A stretch of 64,000 nucleotides of DNA from Oxalobacteraceae bacterium OTU3CAMAD1 (GCA_024123915.1 CP099650.1:1488001-1552000), one strand, 5' to 3'; shown: positions 45,260 to 55,062, numbered from the stretch's first letter. Made by a program: numbers and translations. Notes: generated from the sequence alone by a model not told the origin.

Positions 45260-46739
45260 CCGTGACCATCTCCGCGTCGGCGATTTCGACCCGGTTGCGG
45301 CCCTGCTGCTTGGCGCGGTAAAGCGCGGCATCGGCCAGTTTCATCAGGTCGACCGGCTGGTCGTCCTCGCACGGAACGATCAGCGCCACGCCGACGCTCG
45401 CCGTCAGCACCTGGAAGGGCGAGCGGTCGTGCGGAATTCCGAGCGAGGAGATGGACTGGCAGATCATGTCGGCCATCGCCAGCGCGTGCGCCAGGTCCGG
45501 CGCCTCGGCGATGATGGCGAATTCCTCGCCGCCGTAGCGGGCCACGAAGTCGCTGTTGCGGCGGATATGCGTGGTCAGCTCGTCCGCGACGGCGCACAGC
45601 GCGTCGTCGCCGGCCTGGTGGCCGTAATGGTCGTTGTACTGCTTGAACAGGTCGACGTCCAGCATCGCCAGCATCAGCATCCGGTTGCCACGGCGGCAGC
45701 GGTTCCATTCGCTGGCCAGCATCTCGTCGAAGCGGCGCCGGTTGGCGATGCCGGTCAGGCCGTCGGTGGCGCTCATGGCCGCCAGCAGGCTGTTCGACTT
45801 TTCCAGTTCCCGGGTGCGCGCGCGCACGCGGTTTTCCAGGTCGCGCTCGCGTGCATGCAGCTCGTCCAGGAGGACGGCGAAGCCGATGCCGACGATGCAA
45901 AGCGTCAGGATGAACTCCTGCGCGCGCACGGTCTCCAGGTGTACCGGCACGTCGCCGAACGGTTTGAGCCCGGTGGTCATCATCATCGCTGTCGACAGGG
46001 AAATCAGCGCCACCGTCAGGGTGGTGAGGCGGATGCCGCAGCGGAAGGCGATCAGCGCCACCGCCGGCAGCAGCAAGGTTGGCGTGACGGAGACACCGTC
46101 GATTTCACCGCCGTGCGCGGACAGCACGGCCGTCGCCAGCAGCAGGGTGAAGATCAGCAGGGCGTCGTCGAGCCGCGTCAGGCGCCGTTCGCGGCGTGCC
46201 GGCTGCGACAGCGATAGCAGCAGCGGCGTGTAGATCAGCAGCCCGAGACCGTCGCCGAACCACCACAGGCGCGTCAGCGTGAAGTACGAAGGCGGGGCAT
46301 GAAACAGAAAATGCAGCACGGCCGCCGCCATGAAGGCCGCCAGCAACGCGCCGACCACGGGGCCGGCCAGGATGAAGATCATCAGATCCTTCAGGCGCTG
46401 GAGGCTGAACGACGCGCCGCTGCGGCGCATCAAAGCGTAGGTGACGAGGACTTCCGTCAAATTGCAGACGCTGAACAGGAACGCGCCCGTCCAGCCGAAG
46501 GCGTTGACGTTGCCCAGCACATCGGAGGTGAAGGTGAGGGCGGCCAGCAGCGGCGCGCGGCGCCCCTCGAAGCGCAGCAGCGCCGCCAGCAGCACCGCGT
46601 TGGGCAGCCAGACGACGACCACGTTTTCAGGCGTGACGGCGCAGAAGAAGGTCAGTTTGACGCTGGCGAAGTGGAACAACGGCAGCAGCAGGCAAAACAG
46701 CCAGCCGGGATGGTGCCAAAAATTCTCGCGGTTGTTCAT
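45252..46739 (-). CDS. MASE1-type membrane diguanylate cyclase
   Basis: The 495-aa protein has about eight membrane helices in its first 290 residues, with a MASE1-like sensory pattern, then a coiled-coil linker (ELHARERDLENRVRARTRELEK) and a GGDEF domain. The active-site loop is YGGEEF, and an RNSD (RxxD) inhibitory site precedes it by five residues, so the cyclase should be active and subject to product inhibition. No EAL domain is present. It raises c-di-GMP in response to an unknown signal. Confidence 0.92.
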   Translation of the reverse strand: MNNRENFWHHPGWLFCLLLPLFHFASVKLTFFCAVTPENVVVVWLPNAVLLAALLRFEGRRAPLLAALTFTSDVLGNVNAFGWTGAFLFSVCNLTEVLVTYALMRRSGASFSLQRLKDLMIFILAGPVVGALLAAFMAAAVLHFLFHAPPSYFTLTRLWWFGDGLGLLIYTPLLLSLSQPARRERRLTRLDDALLIFTLLLATAVLSAHGGEIDGVSVTPTLLLPAVALIAFRCGIRLTTLTVALISLSTAMMMTTGLKPFGDVPVHLETVRAQEFILTLCIVGIGFAVLLDELHARERDLENRVRARTRELEKSNSLLAAMSATDGLTGIANRRRFDEMLASEWNRCRRGNRMLMLAMLDVDLFKQYNDHYGHQAGDDALCAVADELTTHIRRNSDFVARYGGEEFAIIAEAPDLAHALAMADMICQSISSLGIPHDRSPFQVLTASVGVALIVPCEDDQPVDLMKLADAALYRAKQQGRNRVEIADAEMVTVT

Positions 46740-46857
46740 CGCCGGCTGCCCTTGTCACGCCATCATCCCGGCCACCGTGGCCGTTGTTGAGATGATTGCG
46801 CGACAAGATAGTTGATGTCAATGCTTGCATGCGTGTAGGGTGCATTCGCGTCGCGGA

Positions 46858-46895
46858 ATCGGTCGTGTATGTGTCGGGACGCATACACGACCGAT
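46858..46895. terminator. Perfect 14-bp hairpin downstream of the GH35 operon
   Basis: ATCGGTCGTGTATG and CATACACGACCGAT pair exactly around a ten-base loop, 15 bases beyond the last stop codon of the minus-strand polysaccharide operon. No T run follows on either side, so it may end transcription weakly or protect the 3' end of the message. Confidence 0.6.
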
Positions 46896-46910
46896 CGGCC
46901 GGTTGGCTGG

Positions 46911-49265
46911 TCAGCCGGTTTTGACCAGCTGCTCGCCGACGTAGACCCGGTAGTGGCGTATGCGGCCGGTTACCCCGTCGGCGCCCTGGCGCGGCGTGTA
47001 GCGCAAGCCGGCCACCGTGTCCGATTGTCCCAGGTCGAGGATGATGCGGTGCGGGTGGGCCGGATGCGGCGCCTTGCCGCTGTAGGCGCTATGCCAGAAG
47101 TCCGTGGCCTGGCCGTTGATGGCGTTGAGCGCCGAGCCGTCCTCCTTGGTGCGCTCCTCGCTGCTGACGTAGGCGATGGTCCAGTTGGACTGGTTCAGCG
47201 TCTTGCCGTCCGTGCCAAGCAACGCCAGTTCGGCGATGGCGGCGAACTGCTTGCCGTCGAAGGCGTCGAGCGATTCCAGGCACACCTGGCGGCCTTTGAC
47301 GGCCTGTGCGAACTTGACATCCTGGGTCGCGGCGCCGTTCTGGAATTCGCCTTCGTGCGCCGGCTTGACCCCGTCCAGCGCCGGTTTGTCGTTGTTCGGC
47401 GGCCGGGCAAGATCGAGTTCGGGGCGCAGCTTGTCGAGGATAGGCGCCTTCAGGCCGGCGATGCGCGCGCTTTGGGGCCCGGTCAGGTCCAGCACCACCA
47501 CCTCGTTGCGGCCACGCTTGATCCACGGGCCGGGCAGGTACATGGTCTGCGTCGGTCCGATGTTCCAGTAGCGTCCCAGGCAGCGGCCGTTGACCCATAC
47601 CACGCCCTGGCCCCAGCTCGACATGTCGAGGAAGGTGTCGCCGGTTTGCGGCGCGTCGAAGCTGCCGCGCCAGAAGGCCGGGCCCTTGGCGCGGCCGGCT
47701 TTCCACGTCAGCGGCGGCAGCACGCCGTCGGCGTCGAAGTCGATGGCGCGGATTTCCCAATTTTCCAGCGGCTGGCCGGCGAAACGCACGGGCCCGTGCA
47801 TGCCCTTGCGGTCGTGGATCTCGACGCCGAAGTTGACGCGGGCGATGGTGTACAACAGGATTTCAAGAGTCACGGGACGGCTGCGCGCCGGCAGGTCGAC
47901 CTTGAAGCGGCGGTAGCGGGTGTCCATCGTGCCGACCTCCTTGCCGTCGACGTAGACCCAGGCCAGGTCGCGCACCTTGGCCGCCTCCAAGGTGCCGGCC
48001 GGACCGGCGGGCAGGGTAACCCTGTAGGACACCAGGCCCCGGCTGATGTCGTACTTCTCTATCGGCTCGGGGGATACGACCTTGATGGCGTTGGCCGGCA
48101 GCGCCGACGACACCGGCGCCGACTGCTTCATCGTGAACGGCGCGATGGCGATCAGCGGATTTTGCGGCGGTGGCGGCGGCAGCGTTTCGCCGGCCATCAG
48201 GTAGGGCTTCATGCCGTCGCGGTAGGCCTGGAATTTTTCGCCCATCCATCCGGCTTCGCTGATCGGGGCGTCGTAGTCGTAGCTGCTGGTGTCCGGACGG
48301 AAGGGCCGGTCGCAGCCGCCCCACAGGCCGAAGGTGGTGCCGCCATGCGCCATGTACAGGCTGAAGGAGCCGTTCGCCTTGAGCATGGTCTGGATGTCGG
48401 CCACCGCGCCGGCGGCCGAGCCCCGGCGGTGCGGCGCGCCCCAGGTGTCGAACCAGCCGGAGTAGTATTCGCCGCACATGCGCGGCCCTTTCTGCACCTG
48501 GTCCAGCACCTTGAAGCCGGCGGCCGGATCGCTGCCGAAGTTCGCCACCGAGAACAGCTCCTTCAGGTGGGTCTTGGCGACGGCGTTGGTCGGATTGCAT
48601 TGGAACAGCGGGACGTCGAAACCGGCGTCCAGCAGCCCCTGGCGCATCTCGCGCATGTAGTCGAGGTCTTCGCCGAAGAAGCCGTATTCGTTCTCGACCT
48701 GCACCATCAGGATCGGACCGCCCTTGGTGATCTGTTGCGGGCCGAGGGCGCGGCCGACTTCCTTCATCCAGCGCTTGGCCGGCGTCATGTAGTTGGCGTG
48801 GCGCGTGCGCAGGAAGCTGTCGCCGGGGCTTTTCAGCAGCCACCATGGCAGGCCGCCCATTTCCCACTCGGCGCAGGCGTAGGGGCCGGGACGCAGGATC
48901 ACCCATAAGCCCTCGGCCTGGGCCAGGCGGCAGAATTCGGCCGCGTCGCGCTGGCCGGCCCAGTCGTATTTACCCTCGCGCCATTCGTGGTAGTTCCAGA
49001 ACAGGTAGGCGCAGACGGTGTTGAGGCCCATGGCTTTGATGGCCTTCAGGCGGTGCGTCCAATATTCGCGCGGCACGCGGGCGAAGTGCATCTCGCCGCA
49101 GCGGATCTGCAGGCGCTTGCCGTCGAGGAGGAAGTCGCTGTCGCCGATGGCGAAGCGCGCGGAGGCGGCGGCGTGTACCTGGGCGGCCACCGGCAGCAGC
49201 AGGCTGCCCATGGCGGCGCTGGCGCCGCGCAGCACGCCGCGGCGTGAAATCGAGTATGTGGTCAT
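46911..49265 (-). CDS. Family 35 beta-galactosidase, Tat-exported
   Basis: The start at 49265 gives a 784-aa protein with a twin-arginine signal ([20 protein letters not shown], cleavage near VHA). The GH35 TIM barrel has the acid/base Glu193 in QVENEYGFF and the nucleophile Glu267 in CGEYYSGWFDTWG. The C-terminal beta-domains resemble GH35 jelly rolls, and the final portion (from about 640) looks like a discoidin-type carbohydrate-binding module. It removes terminal beta-galactose, for instance from galactan or arabinogalactan side chains. It is the last gene of the operon, four bases after the DUF2264 gene. Confidence 0.9.
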   Translation of the reverse strand: MTTYSISRRGVLRGASAAMGSLLLPVAAQVHAAASARFAIGDSDFLLDGKRLQIRCGEMHFARVPREYWTHRLKAIKAMGLNTVCAYLFWNYHEWREGKYDWAGQRDAAEFCRLAQAEGLWVILRPGPYACAEWEMGGLPWWLLKSPGDSFLRTRHANYMTPAKRWMKEVGRALGPQQITKGGPILMVQVENEYGFFGEDLDYMREMRQGLLDAGFDVPLFQCNPTNAVAKTHLKELFSVANFGSDPAAGFKVLDQVQKGPRMCGEYYSGWFDTWGAPHRRGSAAGAVADIQTMLKANGSFSLYMAHGGTTFGLWGGCDRPFRPDTSSYDYDAPISEAGWMGEKFQAYRDGMKPYLMAGETLPPPPPQNPLIAIAPFTMKQSAPVSSALPANAIKVVSPEPIEKYDISRGLVSYRVTLPAGPAGTLEAAKVRDLAWVYVDGKEVGTMDTRYRRFKVDLPARSRPVTLEILLYTIARVNFGVEIHDRKGMHGPVRFAGQPLENWEIRAIDFDADGVLPPLTWKAGRAKGPAFWRGSFDAPQTGDTFLDMSSWGQGVVWVNGRCLGRYWNIGPTQTMYLPGPWIKRGRNEVVVLDLTGPQSARIAGLKAPILDKLRPELDLARPPNNDKPALDGVKPAHEGEFQNGAATQDVKFAQAVKGRQVCLESLDAFDGKQFAAIAELALLGTDGKTLNQSNWTIAYVSSEERTKEDGSALNAINGQATDFWHSAYSGKAPHPAHPHRIILDLGQSDTVAGLRYTPRQGADGVTGRIRHYRVYVGEQLVKTG

Positions 49266-49269
49266 GGAA

Positions 49270-50556
49270 TCAGTAGTTGACTGGGTAATCTTTAGGGAAA
49301 CGGGCGCCGGCGAAGGCCTTCTTCTGGGTCCAGTCCTGCGGCGCCGAGGTCCAGTAGCTGTCGCTCTCGGGCAGGCCAAGCGGCAGCAGGCTGGCCGAGG
49401 CGATGTACATGCTGCCGTTGTTGGAGTACCAGTCGCCCAGCTCCGGCTGGTGGCCGACGAAGCCGATGGTCAGGTAGCCGTCCTTGGTGAAGTTGCCGGG
49501 AGCGGTCCACACGGCCTTGTGTACCGCCTGCAGCGCTGCGCGGATCTGGCCCTCGGGCAGGCTGGCCGGCAGCTGCTTGCGCAGCGCCAGCAGCGCAAGC
49601 GGCTGGAAGGCCGCCGTGCGGTAGGTGAGCGAGCGGCCGATCGGCGGGAAGCTGCCGTCGGTGGAGATGAAGCGCTCCAGGTGCTCGCTGTAGCGCTGCA
49701 TGCGCTTGACCGCCTGCGCGCGCAGCTCCTCTGGTTTGCCGTTCCAGAACGCGCCTTTCTTCTGATCGAGCACGTCGAGTATCTCCACCAGCATCGGGTG
49801 CATGACGAAGGCGTTGTAGTAGTCGAAGTGGAAGGCGTCGCCGTCCTTGATCCAGCCGTCGCCCACGTACCATTCGTTGATCTTGCGGATCGCGACGTTC
49901 ATGCGCAGCGGGTCGAACTCCTCGCCGATCGACATCAGCCACGCTTCGTTCATCGCCGCGAACAGCATCCAGTTGATGTAGGGCGGCTCGATGCGGCGCA
50001 GCGCCTTGATCTCGGCGATGATGCGCTGCTTGGTCTTGGCGTCGAGCGGCTCCCACAGCGCTTTGGGCGCGCGGATCAGGGCGTTGGTGAAGTAGGCCGA
50101 ATCGACCAGCGTCTGGCCCGGGCCTTTCCACAGCAGGTAGTCGGGATTGGCCGGATCGACCGAGTTGGTATAGCTTTGCAGCGCCAGTTGATGCAGGCGC
50201 TTGCGGGTGCGGCCCTCCGGCGTGCCGTCGTCCGCCAACGCCAGCCACGGCGCGACGCCGGCGATCAGCCGGCCGAAGCACTCCAGATAGGCGACGCCCT
50301 TGTCGCGGCCATCCCAGGTCGGGCTGACTTCCAGCGCGAAGTTCTTCTTCAGCGTGCCGGCCGCCATATTGACCAGCACCGGTTCCGTCATCTTCTGCGC
50401 CAGCGCGGCCAGTTGCGCGCGCGCTGTTTTGCCGTCGGCGCCCGCCACCGAAGCCGACCCTGCGGCGGGCGTGGCGGCGATCGCGCTTTGCGCGCCCAAA
50501 GTGGCGCCGGCGGCCGAACCGGCCATCACGGCCTGTATGAAATTACGTCGTTCCAT
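49270..50556 (-). CDS. DUF2264 domain protein, Tat-exported
   Basis: The 428-aa protein has a Tat-like signal (MERRNFIQAVMAGSAAG). The mature part is an all-helical barrel-like protein with DUF2264 segments WDGRDKGVAYLECFGRLIAGVAPWL, INWMLFAAMNEAWL and GDGDAFHFDYYNAFVMHPM-like text. The family occurs beside pectin-degradation genes (GH88/GH105), and its fold resembles those hydrolases, but I know of no firm activity. It lies 13 bases after the GH105 gene. Confidence 0.85.
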   Translation of the reverse strand: MERRNFIQAVMAGSAAGATLGAQSAIAATPAAGSASVAGADGKTARAQLAALAQKMTEPVLVNMAAGTLKKNFALEVSPTWDGRDKGVAYLECFGRLIAGVAPWLALADDGTPEGRTRKRLHQLALQSYTNSVDPANPDYLLWKGPGQTLVDSAYFTNALIRAPKALWEPLDAKTKQRIIAEIKALRRIEPPYINWMLFAAMNEAWLMSIGEEFDPLRMNVAIRKINEWYVGDGWIKDGDAFHFDYYNAFVMHPMLVEILDVLDQKKGAFWNGKPEELRAQAVKRMQRYSEHLERFISTDGSFPPIGRSLTYRTAAFQPLALLALRKQLPASLPEGQIRAALQAVHKAVWTAPGNFTKDGYLTIGFVGHQPELGDWYSNNGSMYIASASLLPLGLPESDSYWTSAPQDWTQKKAFAGARFPKDYPVNY

Positions 50557-50569
50557 CGTGTCTCCGTTC

Positions 50570-51706
50570 TTATTTTTTCAGCAGCCGCACCATTTCGGAG
50601 GACGCCAGCAGATACGCGCCCACCCCGAAAGGCGTGGTCGAATTTTGATCGACCACCTGTCCCGGAATCGCGCGCTCGCCGATCGGCTGCACATAGCCGA
50701 TCCTGCCGTCCGGTTGCAGCGCCGTCTTGCTCAGGAATTTCCAGCCCTTGCGCACCGTTGGCAGGTACTCGTCGCGATCGAGCACGCCATTGTTGATGCC
50801 CCACAGGTAGCCGTAGACGAAGAAGGCGGTGCCGCTGGTTTCCGGCCCCGGCGCGTGCGCGGGATCGAGCAGGCTGCGGGTCCAGTAGCCGTCGTCCGAT
50901 TGCGCCTTCTTCAGCGCCTGCGCCATGCCCTTGAACTTGGCCACGTAGTCGGCGCGGTGCGGATCGTCCTTGGGCAGGTCGGCGAGCACCTTGGCCAGGC
51001 CGGCGAACACCCAGCCGTCGCCGCGCGACCAGAAGTCCTTCTTGCCGTTGACGCTTTTGTGCTTGGGATAGACGTAGCGCGCGTCGCGGTAGTAGAGCCG
51101 CTCCTCGCTGTCGTACATGATGCTGTTCGAATAGTCGAAATACTCGTGCAGCTTGTCGAGGTACTTGCGCTCTCCCGTGACGTTGGCGAGCTTGGTCATC
51201 ACCGGCATCACCATGTACAAACCGTCCGACCACCACCAGTAGTCCTTCTGCGCGGTGCTCATCTGGTATTCCATCACCTCGCGCGCGCGGGCGATCTTGC
51301 GCGGGTCCTTGACCTTGTCGAGCTCATAGAGATCGATGTAGGTCTGGAAGCAGATCTGCCAGTCGCCGAACAGCACATGCTCGTCGGTCTCGCCGTACTG
51401 GTACTTCCACTTGGTCTTGTCGGTGGACTTCGCGCCCTGCCACTGGTTGTGGATGGCCCAGTCCTCGGAATACTGGCGGTAGCGCGGATTGCCGGTGATC
51501 TTGTAGGCCTCCATATTGCCGGTGTGGTAGGCGGCGATATCCCAGAACGCCCACTTTTGCGGCGTTTCGCGCTGCTGCCAGTAGTCGTTGACCTTGTTGA
51601 TAATGGCGACGACCTCCTGTTCGGAGGTGTCGACCGCCGGCGGCGCGGTAGCGCAGCCGGCCAAACCGAGCGCGATCGCACCGGTTGCGAAGAGTCGTTT
51701 CATCAT
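50570..51706 (-). CDS. GH88/GH105-type unsaturated glucuronyl/galacturonyl hydrolase, lipoprotein
   Basis: The 378-aa protein starts with a lipoprotein signal and lipobox (ALGLAGC). The mature (alpha/alpha)6 barrel has WWWSDGLYMVMPVM and the GH105 signature WSRGDGWVFAGLA, and it ends near GVGAYLLASSEMVRL. GH105 enzymes remove the unsaturated galacturonic acid that pectin and rhamnogalacturonan lyases leave at oligosaccharide ends. As a lipoprotein it should act in the periplasm. No lyase is encoded in this window. It lies 17 bases downstream of the TonB receptor gene. Confidence 0.88.
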   Translation of the reverse strand: MMKRLFATGAIALGLAGCATAPPAVDTSEQEVVAIINKVNDYWQQRETPQKWAFWDIAAYHTGNMEAYKITGNPRYRQYSEDWAIHNQWQGAKSTDKTKWKYQYGETDEHVLFGDWQICFQTYIDLYELDKVKDPRKIARAREVMEYQMSTAQKDYWWWSDGLYMVMPVMTKLANVTGERKYLDKLHEYFDYSNSIMYDSEERLYYRDARYVYPKHKSVNGKKDFWSRGDGWVFAGLAKVLADLPKDDPHRADYVAKFKGMAQALKKAQSDDGYWTRSLLDPAHAPGPETSGTAFFVYGYLWGINNGVLDRDEYLPTVRKGWKFLSKTALQPDGRIGYVQPIGERAIPGQVVDQNSTTPFGVGAYLLASSEMVRLLKK

Positions 51707-51723
51707 AGGTTGGTGATGGTCCC

Positions 51724-54597
51724 TTAGAGTTTTCCGCGGATGCCGAATTTGATGGTGCGGCCATCATACTTCGCGTAGTCCATCCGTGTCTTCTTGCCGC
51801 TGCCGTACTGGCCGCTCGCGTCCTCGAAATAATCCTGGGCCAGCGTGTTGCTCAGGTTGAGCGCGTCGATGCGGAACTCCAGCTTCTCGCTGATCTTGTA
51901 GCTGATGTTGGCGTCGAGGTAGCCGCGGCCGGCGCGCCAGCGTATCAAGTCGTCGCCCAGGTTGCGCGGGTTATCGCCGTGCAGCGACTTGCCCTTGTAG
52001 TTATAGGACATGCGCATCGCGATCGGACCGTTCTCGAAGTACAGCGTGGTGCTGTAGGCGTACTTCGGCACCGAGTTGACCTCGATCTCCTTGCCGGCGT
52101 TGGTGATCCACTTGGCGCTGTTGAACGGATCGATGTGCGTGTAGCTGGCCAGCGCGCCCATGCCGTTGAACGGCGCAGGCAGGAAGCTGAACGCCTGCTG
52201 GTAGGCCAGCTCGTAGCCTTTGAGCGTTTGCTGGCCGGCGTTGGTGTAGCTGCGCAGGGTCATCGCCAGGTTCGGGTCGACACGTCCGCTGGCGTCCTGG
52301 AACAGGGGGCCGAGCGCGGTGTCGGGTAGGCCGAGGGAGCCGAAGGTGACCAGCTGGGTGTTGGCGACGGTGGCGTCGGTCAGCTCCTTCTTGAAGTAGG
52401 CCGCCGACAGCAGGCTGCCCGGCGAGAAGTACCATTCCAGGCTGGTGTCCAGGTTCTTCGACTGCTGCGGGCGCAGGTTGGGATTGCCCGAGGTGGCGGT
52501 GTTGTCAAACTGGTTGGGGATCACGGTTTGCGCGGCGATCACCGACAGCGAGGCGCGCGTGATGGTCTTGCCCCACGAGGCGCGCCACATCAGGTTCTCG
52601 GTCAGGTCGAAGGCGCCGCTGACGGCCGGCAGGACATTGCTGTACGAGCCTTGCTCATGGTTCGGCGAGTACGCCAGGCTGGCGCCCTGCTGCTTGAAGT
52701 TGTCGATCTTGGTGTCGGTGCCGGAGAAGCGTACACCGGCGTTCAGGCGCAGTTCGCGCTCGCCGATCTTGCCCCGGAAGTCGGACTGCACGAACGCGGT
52801 CTTGACATCCTCCTGCGCGGTGAAGCTTTGCGACGGCGTGAAGGCCGATTCGGGATTGTAGGTGTTCGGATCGAACTGCGAGTAGAAGTAGTTGCTGTCC
52901 CAGGTGCTCCACGAATGCGGCCAGCCGGCGCCGAAGTCCAGGTTATCGATCGGCAGGTTGCTGGTCATGCCGTTGCGCATGCCGGCCGGGCCGATGCTGT
53001 TCAACTTCGCCGTCGCCAGCGAGGTCCCGTTACGTTTGTTGACGCCCTTGGTGGTCGAGACGAAGGTCAGGCCGGCTTTCAGGTGGCCGGTCCATTCGCC
53101 GGGCAGGTCGTAGTCCCAGTCGGCGACCACGCGCGCCTGCTTGCCCTTGTCGGTTTCCTTGGTCCAGCCGGTGCTGACGGCGAAACCGCTCCAGTTGTTT
53201 GGATCGGTGTAGCTGGTCGGCGACGAGATCGAAGGATAGACATGGTCGCTGCCGTAGTCGATGGTCGATTGCGCGCCGTAGATAAAGCCCGACAACTGGC
53301 CGGTCGCGCTGGTGGCGCTGCTCTGGTTCAAACTGGCCTGGCCGGTCAGGGTCAGTTTGTCGCTGACCTTCCAGCTGCCGTTCAAGGCGCCGTAACCGAA
53401 TTCGGTTTCGTCCTTGGTGTAGCCGGCGCCGGCGTTATAGGTGGTGTTGGCGAAGGTGCCGGTCAACAGATTGGTGGCCGGATCGATTTTCACGTCGACC
53501 GGAATCAGGCCGTTGTTGCCGTTGGAACCGGCGGGCAAGGTGCGGTTGGTGGTCCTGGTGCTGCGCACCAGGATGCCGAACAGGGTTTCCTCGCGGGTGT
53601 TCTCCAGCTTCGAGTACATCGTGTCGAGACTGAGGTTGAGGGTCGGCGTCTTCCACTGCAGCGACGACACCAGGCCGTCGCGGGTGCGCTCGTTCTGCGA
53701 GCCGTAGAAACGGTAGATACGCGGCAGCAGGGCCTTGTCGATCTGGTCGCGGGTATAGCCGGACAGGTTGGCGCGCGGATCGTCATAGTCCAGGGCCAGT
53801 GCGAAATTGCCTTTCACGGGACTCTGGCTGCCGTTGAAGGAGCTGTTGTAGCCGCCCGTCGCCTCGAAGCCGGAGCGGGTGTTGACGCTGCCCGAGTGCG
53901 AGGCGCCGATCAGGAAGCCCAGCTTGTCCCAGGTGTTCGAGTACAGCACGAAGCCGTTCGGATCATGGTGCTTGGAGGCGGTGTTGTAGGTGTCGGTCAG
54001 GCCGTAGCGGATGGTGCGCTTCGGATTGTCGAACGGGCGCGGGGTCTGCAGGTCGACCACGCCACCGAGTCCGCCCTCGGTCAGCTCGGCCAGCGGCGAT
54101 TTGTAGAAGTCGACGCGGCCGAACAGCTCGGACGCGAACACGTCGTAGTTGAAGCCGCGCGCGGCGCTGCCGATGGTCGATGTCGACGTGGTGTTGACCG
54201 GCGCGCCGTTCAGGGTGGTGACCGAGTAGTCGGTCGGCAGGCCGCGGATCGAGATGCGCTGGCCTTCGCCGGACGACTCGTCGCGGTTCAGGATCACGCC
54301 CGGCACGCGCTGTAGCGATTCGGCGACGTTCGCCTCGGGGAATTTGCCTATGTCCTCGGCGACGATGGAGTCGCGCACGCCGATGGCCTGGGCCTTGAGG
54401 TTGAGCGCCTTCTGGAGGCTGGAGCGGAAACCGGTGACGACCACGGTTTCGACTTTGTCCTGGGCGGGGGCGGCGGGGGCGGCCGCAGGGGGAGCTGCTT
54501 CGCCGGCGGTGGCCGGGGTTTCCTGTGCAATTACCCCCGGGGTGTACATGGCGGCCAGCGCCAATGCCACCATCGTCTCCAATGTCTTCTTTTTCAT
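51724..54597 (-). CDS. TonB-dependent outer-membrane receptor, carbohydrate type
   Basis: The 957-aa protein has a signal peptide (MKKKTLETMVALALAAMYTPG), then a TonB box-like VETVVVTGF (about residues 51-59). The plug domain (AEDIGKFPEANVAESLQRVPGVILNR, ISIRGLPTDYSVTTLNG) and a 22-stranded barrel ending in KFGIRGKL follow. The plug pattern is that of the large Xanthomonas/Caulobacter sugar receptors. It leads the minus-strand operon with GH105, DUF2264 and GH35 genes, so it probably imports pectic oligosaccharides. There is no SusD-like partner, as usual in proteobacteria. Confidence 0.93.
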   Translation of the reverse strand: MKKKTLETMVALALAAMYTPGVIAQETPATAGEAAPPAAAPAAPAQDKVETVVVTGFRSSLQKALNLKAQAIGVRDSIVAEDIGKFPEANVAESLQRVPGVILNRDESSGEGQRISIRGLPTDYSVTTLNGAPVNTTSTSTIGSAARGFNYDVFASELFGRVDFYKSPLAELTEGGLGGVVDLQTPRPFDNPKRTIRYGLTDTYNTASKHHDPNGFVLYSNTWDKLGFLIGASHSGSVNTRSGFEATGGYNSSFNGSQSPVKGNFALALDYDDPRANLSGYTRDQIDKALLPRIYRFYGSQNERTRDGLVSSLQWKTPTLNLSLDTMYSKLENTREETLFGILVRSTRTTNRTLPAGSNGNNGLIPVDVKIDPATNLLTGTFANTTYNAGAGYTKDETEFGYGALNGSWKVSDKLTLTGQASLNQSSATSATGQLSGFIYGAQSTIDYGSDHVYPSISSPTSYTDPNNWSGFAVSTGWTKETDKGKQARVVADWDYDLPGEWTGHLKAGLTFVSTTKGVNKRNGTSLATAKLNSIGPAGMRNGMTSNLPIDNLDFGAGWPHSWSTWDSNYFYSQFDPNTYNPESAFTPSQSFTAQEDVKTAFVQSDFRGKIGERELRLNAGVRFSGTDTKIDNFKQQGASLAYSPNHEQGSYSNVLPAVSGAFDLTENLMWRASWGKTITRASLSVIAAQTVIPNQFDNTATSGNPNLRPQQSKNLDTSLEWYFSPGSLLSAAYFKKELTDATVANTQLVTFGSLGLPDTALGPLFQDASGRVDPNLAMTLRSYTNAGQQTLKGYELAYQQAFSFLPAPFNGMGALASYTHIDPFNSAKWITNAGKEIEVNSVPKYAYSTTLYFENGPIAMRMSYNYKGKSLHGDNPRNLGDDLIRWRAGRGYLDANISYKISEKLEFRIDALNLSNTLAQDYFEDASGQYGSGKKTRMDYAKYDGRTIKFGIRGKL

Positions 54598-55062
54598 TTT
54601 TTATCCTCAGTGTTTGATTTCTGGGTCGCCTAAGCCGTCTCTCGCCTGGCAGAGTCAAGACTAGTCATTTAGTAATTACTGAGCAACCTGCGGTGAGAGT
54701 TTCATCGACCGCTGGTTAAACGGTTTCCGCAGGGGAAGAATCCCGTGCTTTCCCTCTCAGCGGCGGGATCGGCGGGGAACGGGTGGCTTGACGGACGAGG
54801 AGGGAATTGTCATAAAAGTCACAAACAATCACCAAGATGATCATTTCGGCCTGGTGCTATTCCCACTTCGTATAGACGGACGCAATTTTTCTATACGAAC
54901 TTGTGGAAAAAAACTGACGATTCGGTCACCGCGCTGATTCCGCCCAGATGCCGACGGTGCGCCTGGCCTTAAATTTCAGTCGGCTGTTTGGTGATTTTCA
55001 CACTTGCGACATTGTTGTGACCACGACAAAATTATCGGCCTGTAATCACAGGAACCGCCCCC
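54598..55062. promoter_or_regulatory. 465-bp divergent regulatory region between TonB receptor and GH31 genes
   Basis: This AT-richer gap separates the two divergent carbohydrate units and must hold both promoters. A perfect 10-bp inverted repeat lies at 54867-54899, and an AAAC-G-GTTT centred palindrome (TTAAACGGTTT, 54716-54726) resembles LacI-type operators. No ORF was supported. No standard -35/-10 pair is clear enough to name. Confidence 0.6.
54867..54899. promoter_or_regulatory. Perfect 10-bp inverted repeat, candidate operator
   Basis: TTCGTATAGA and TCTATACGAA are exact complements separated by 13 bases, giving half-site centres about 23 bp apart, two turns of DNA on one face. It lies 164 bases before the GH31 start and 270 bases from the receptor start. 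It could bind a dimeric or tetrameric regulator of both units. Confidence 0.55.

Noticed and set aside
52528..54315. 595-aa plus-strand open frame inside the TonB receptor gene
   Set aside because: Shadow of the receptor gene, Val/Gly/Arg-rich and motif-free.
54862..54903. Resemblance of the inverted repeat arms to loxP (ACTTCGTATA and TATACGAA)
   Set aside because: The spacer between the matching cores is far longer than the 8 bp of lox sites, the right arm diverges after eight bases, and no tyrosine recombinase is nearby. An operator is more likely.
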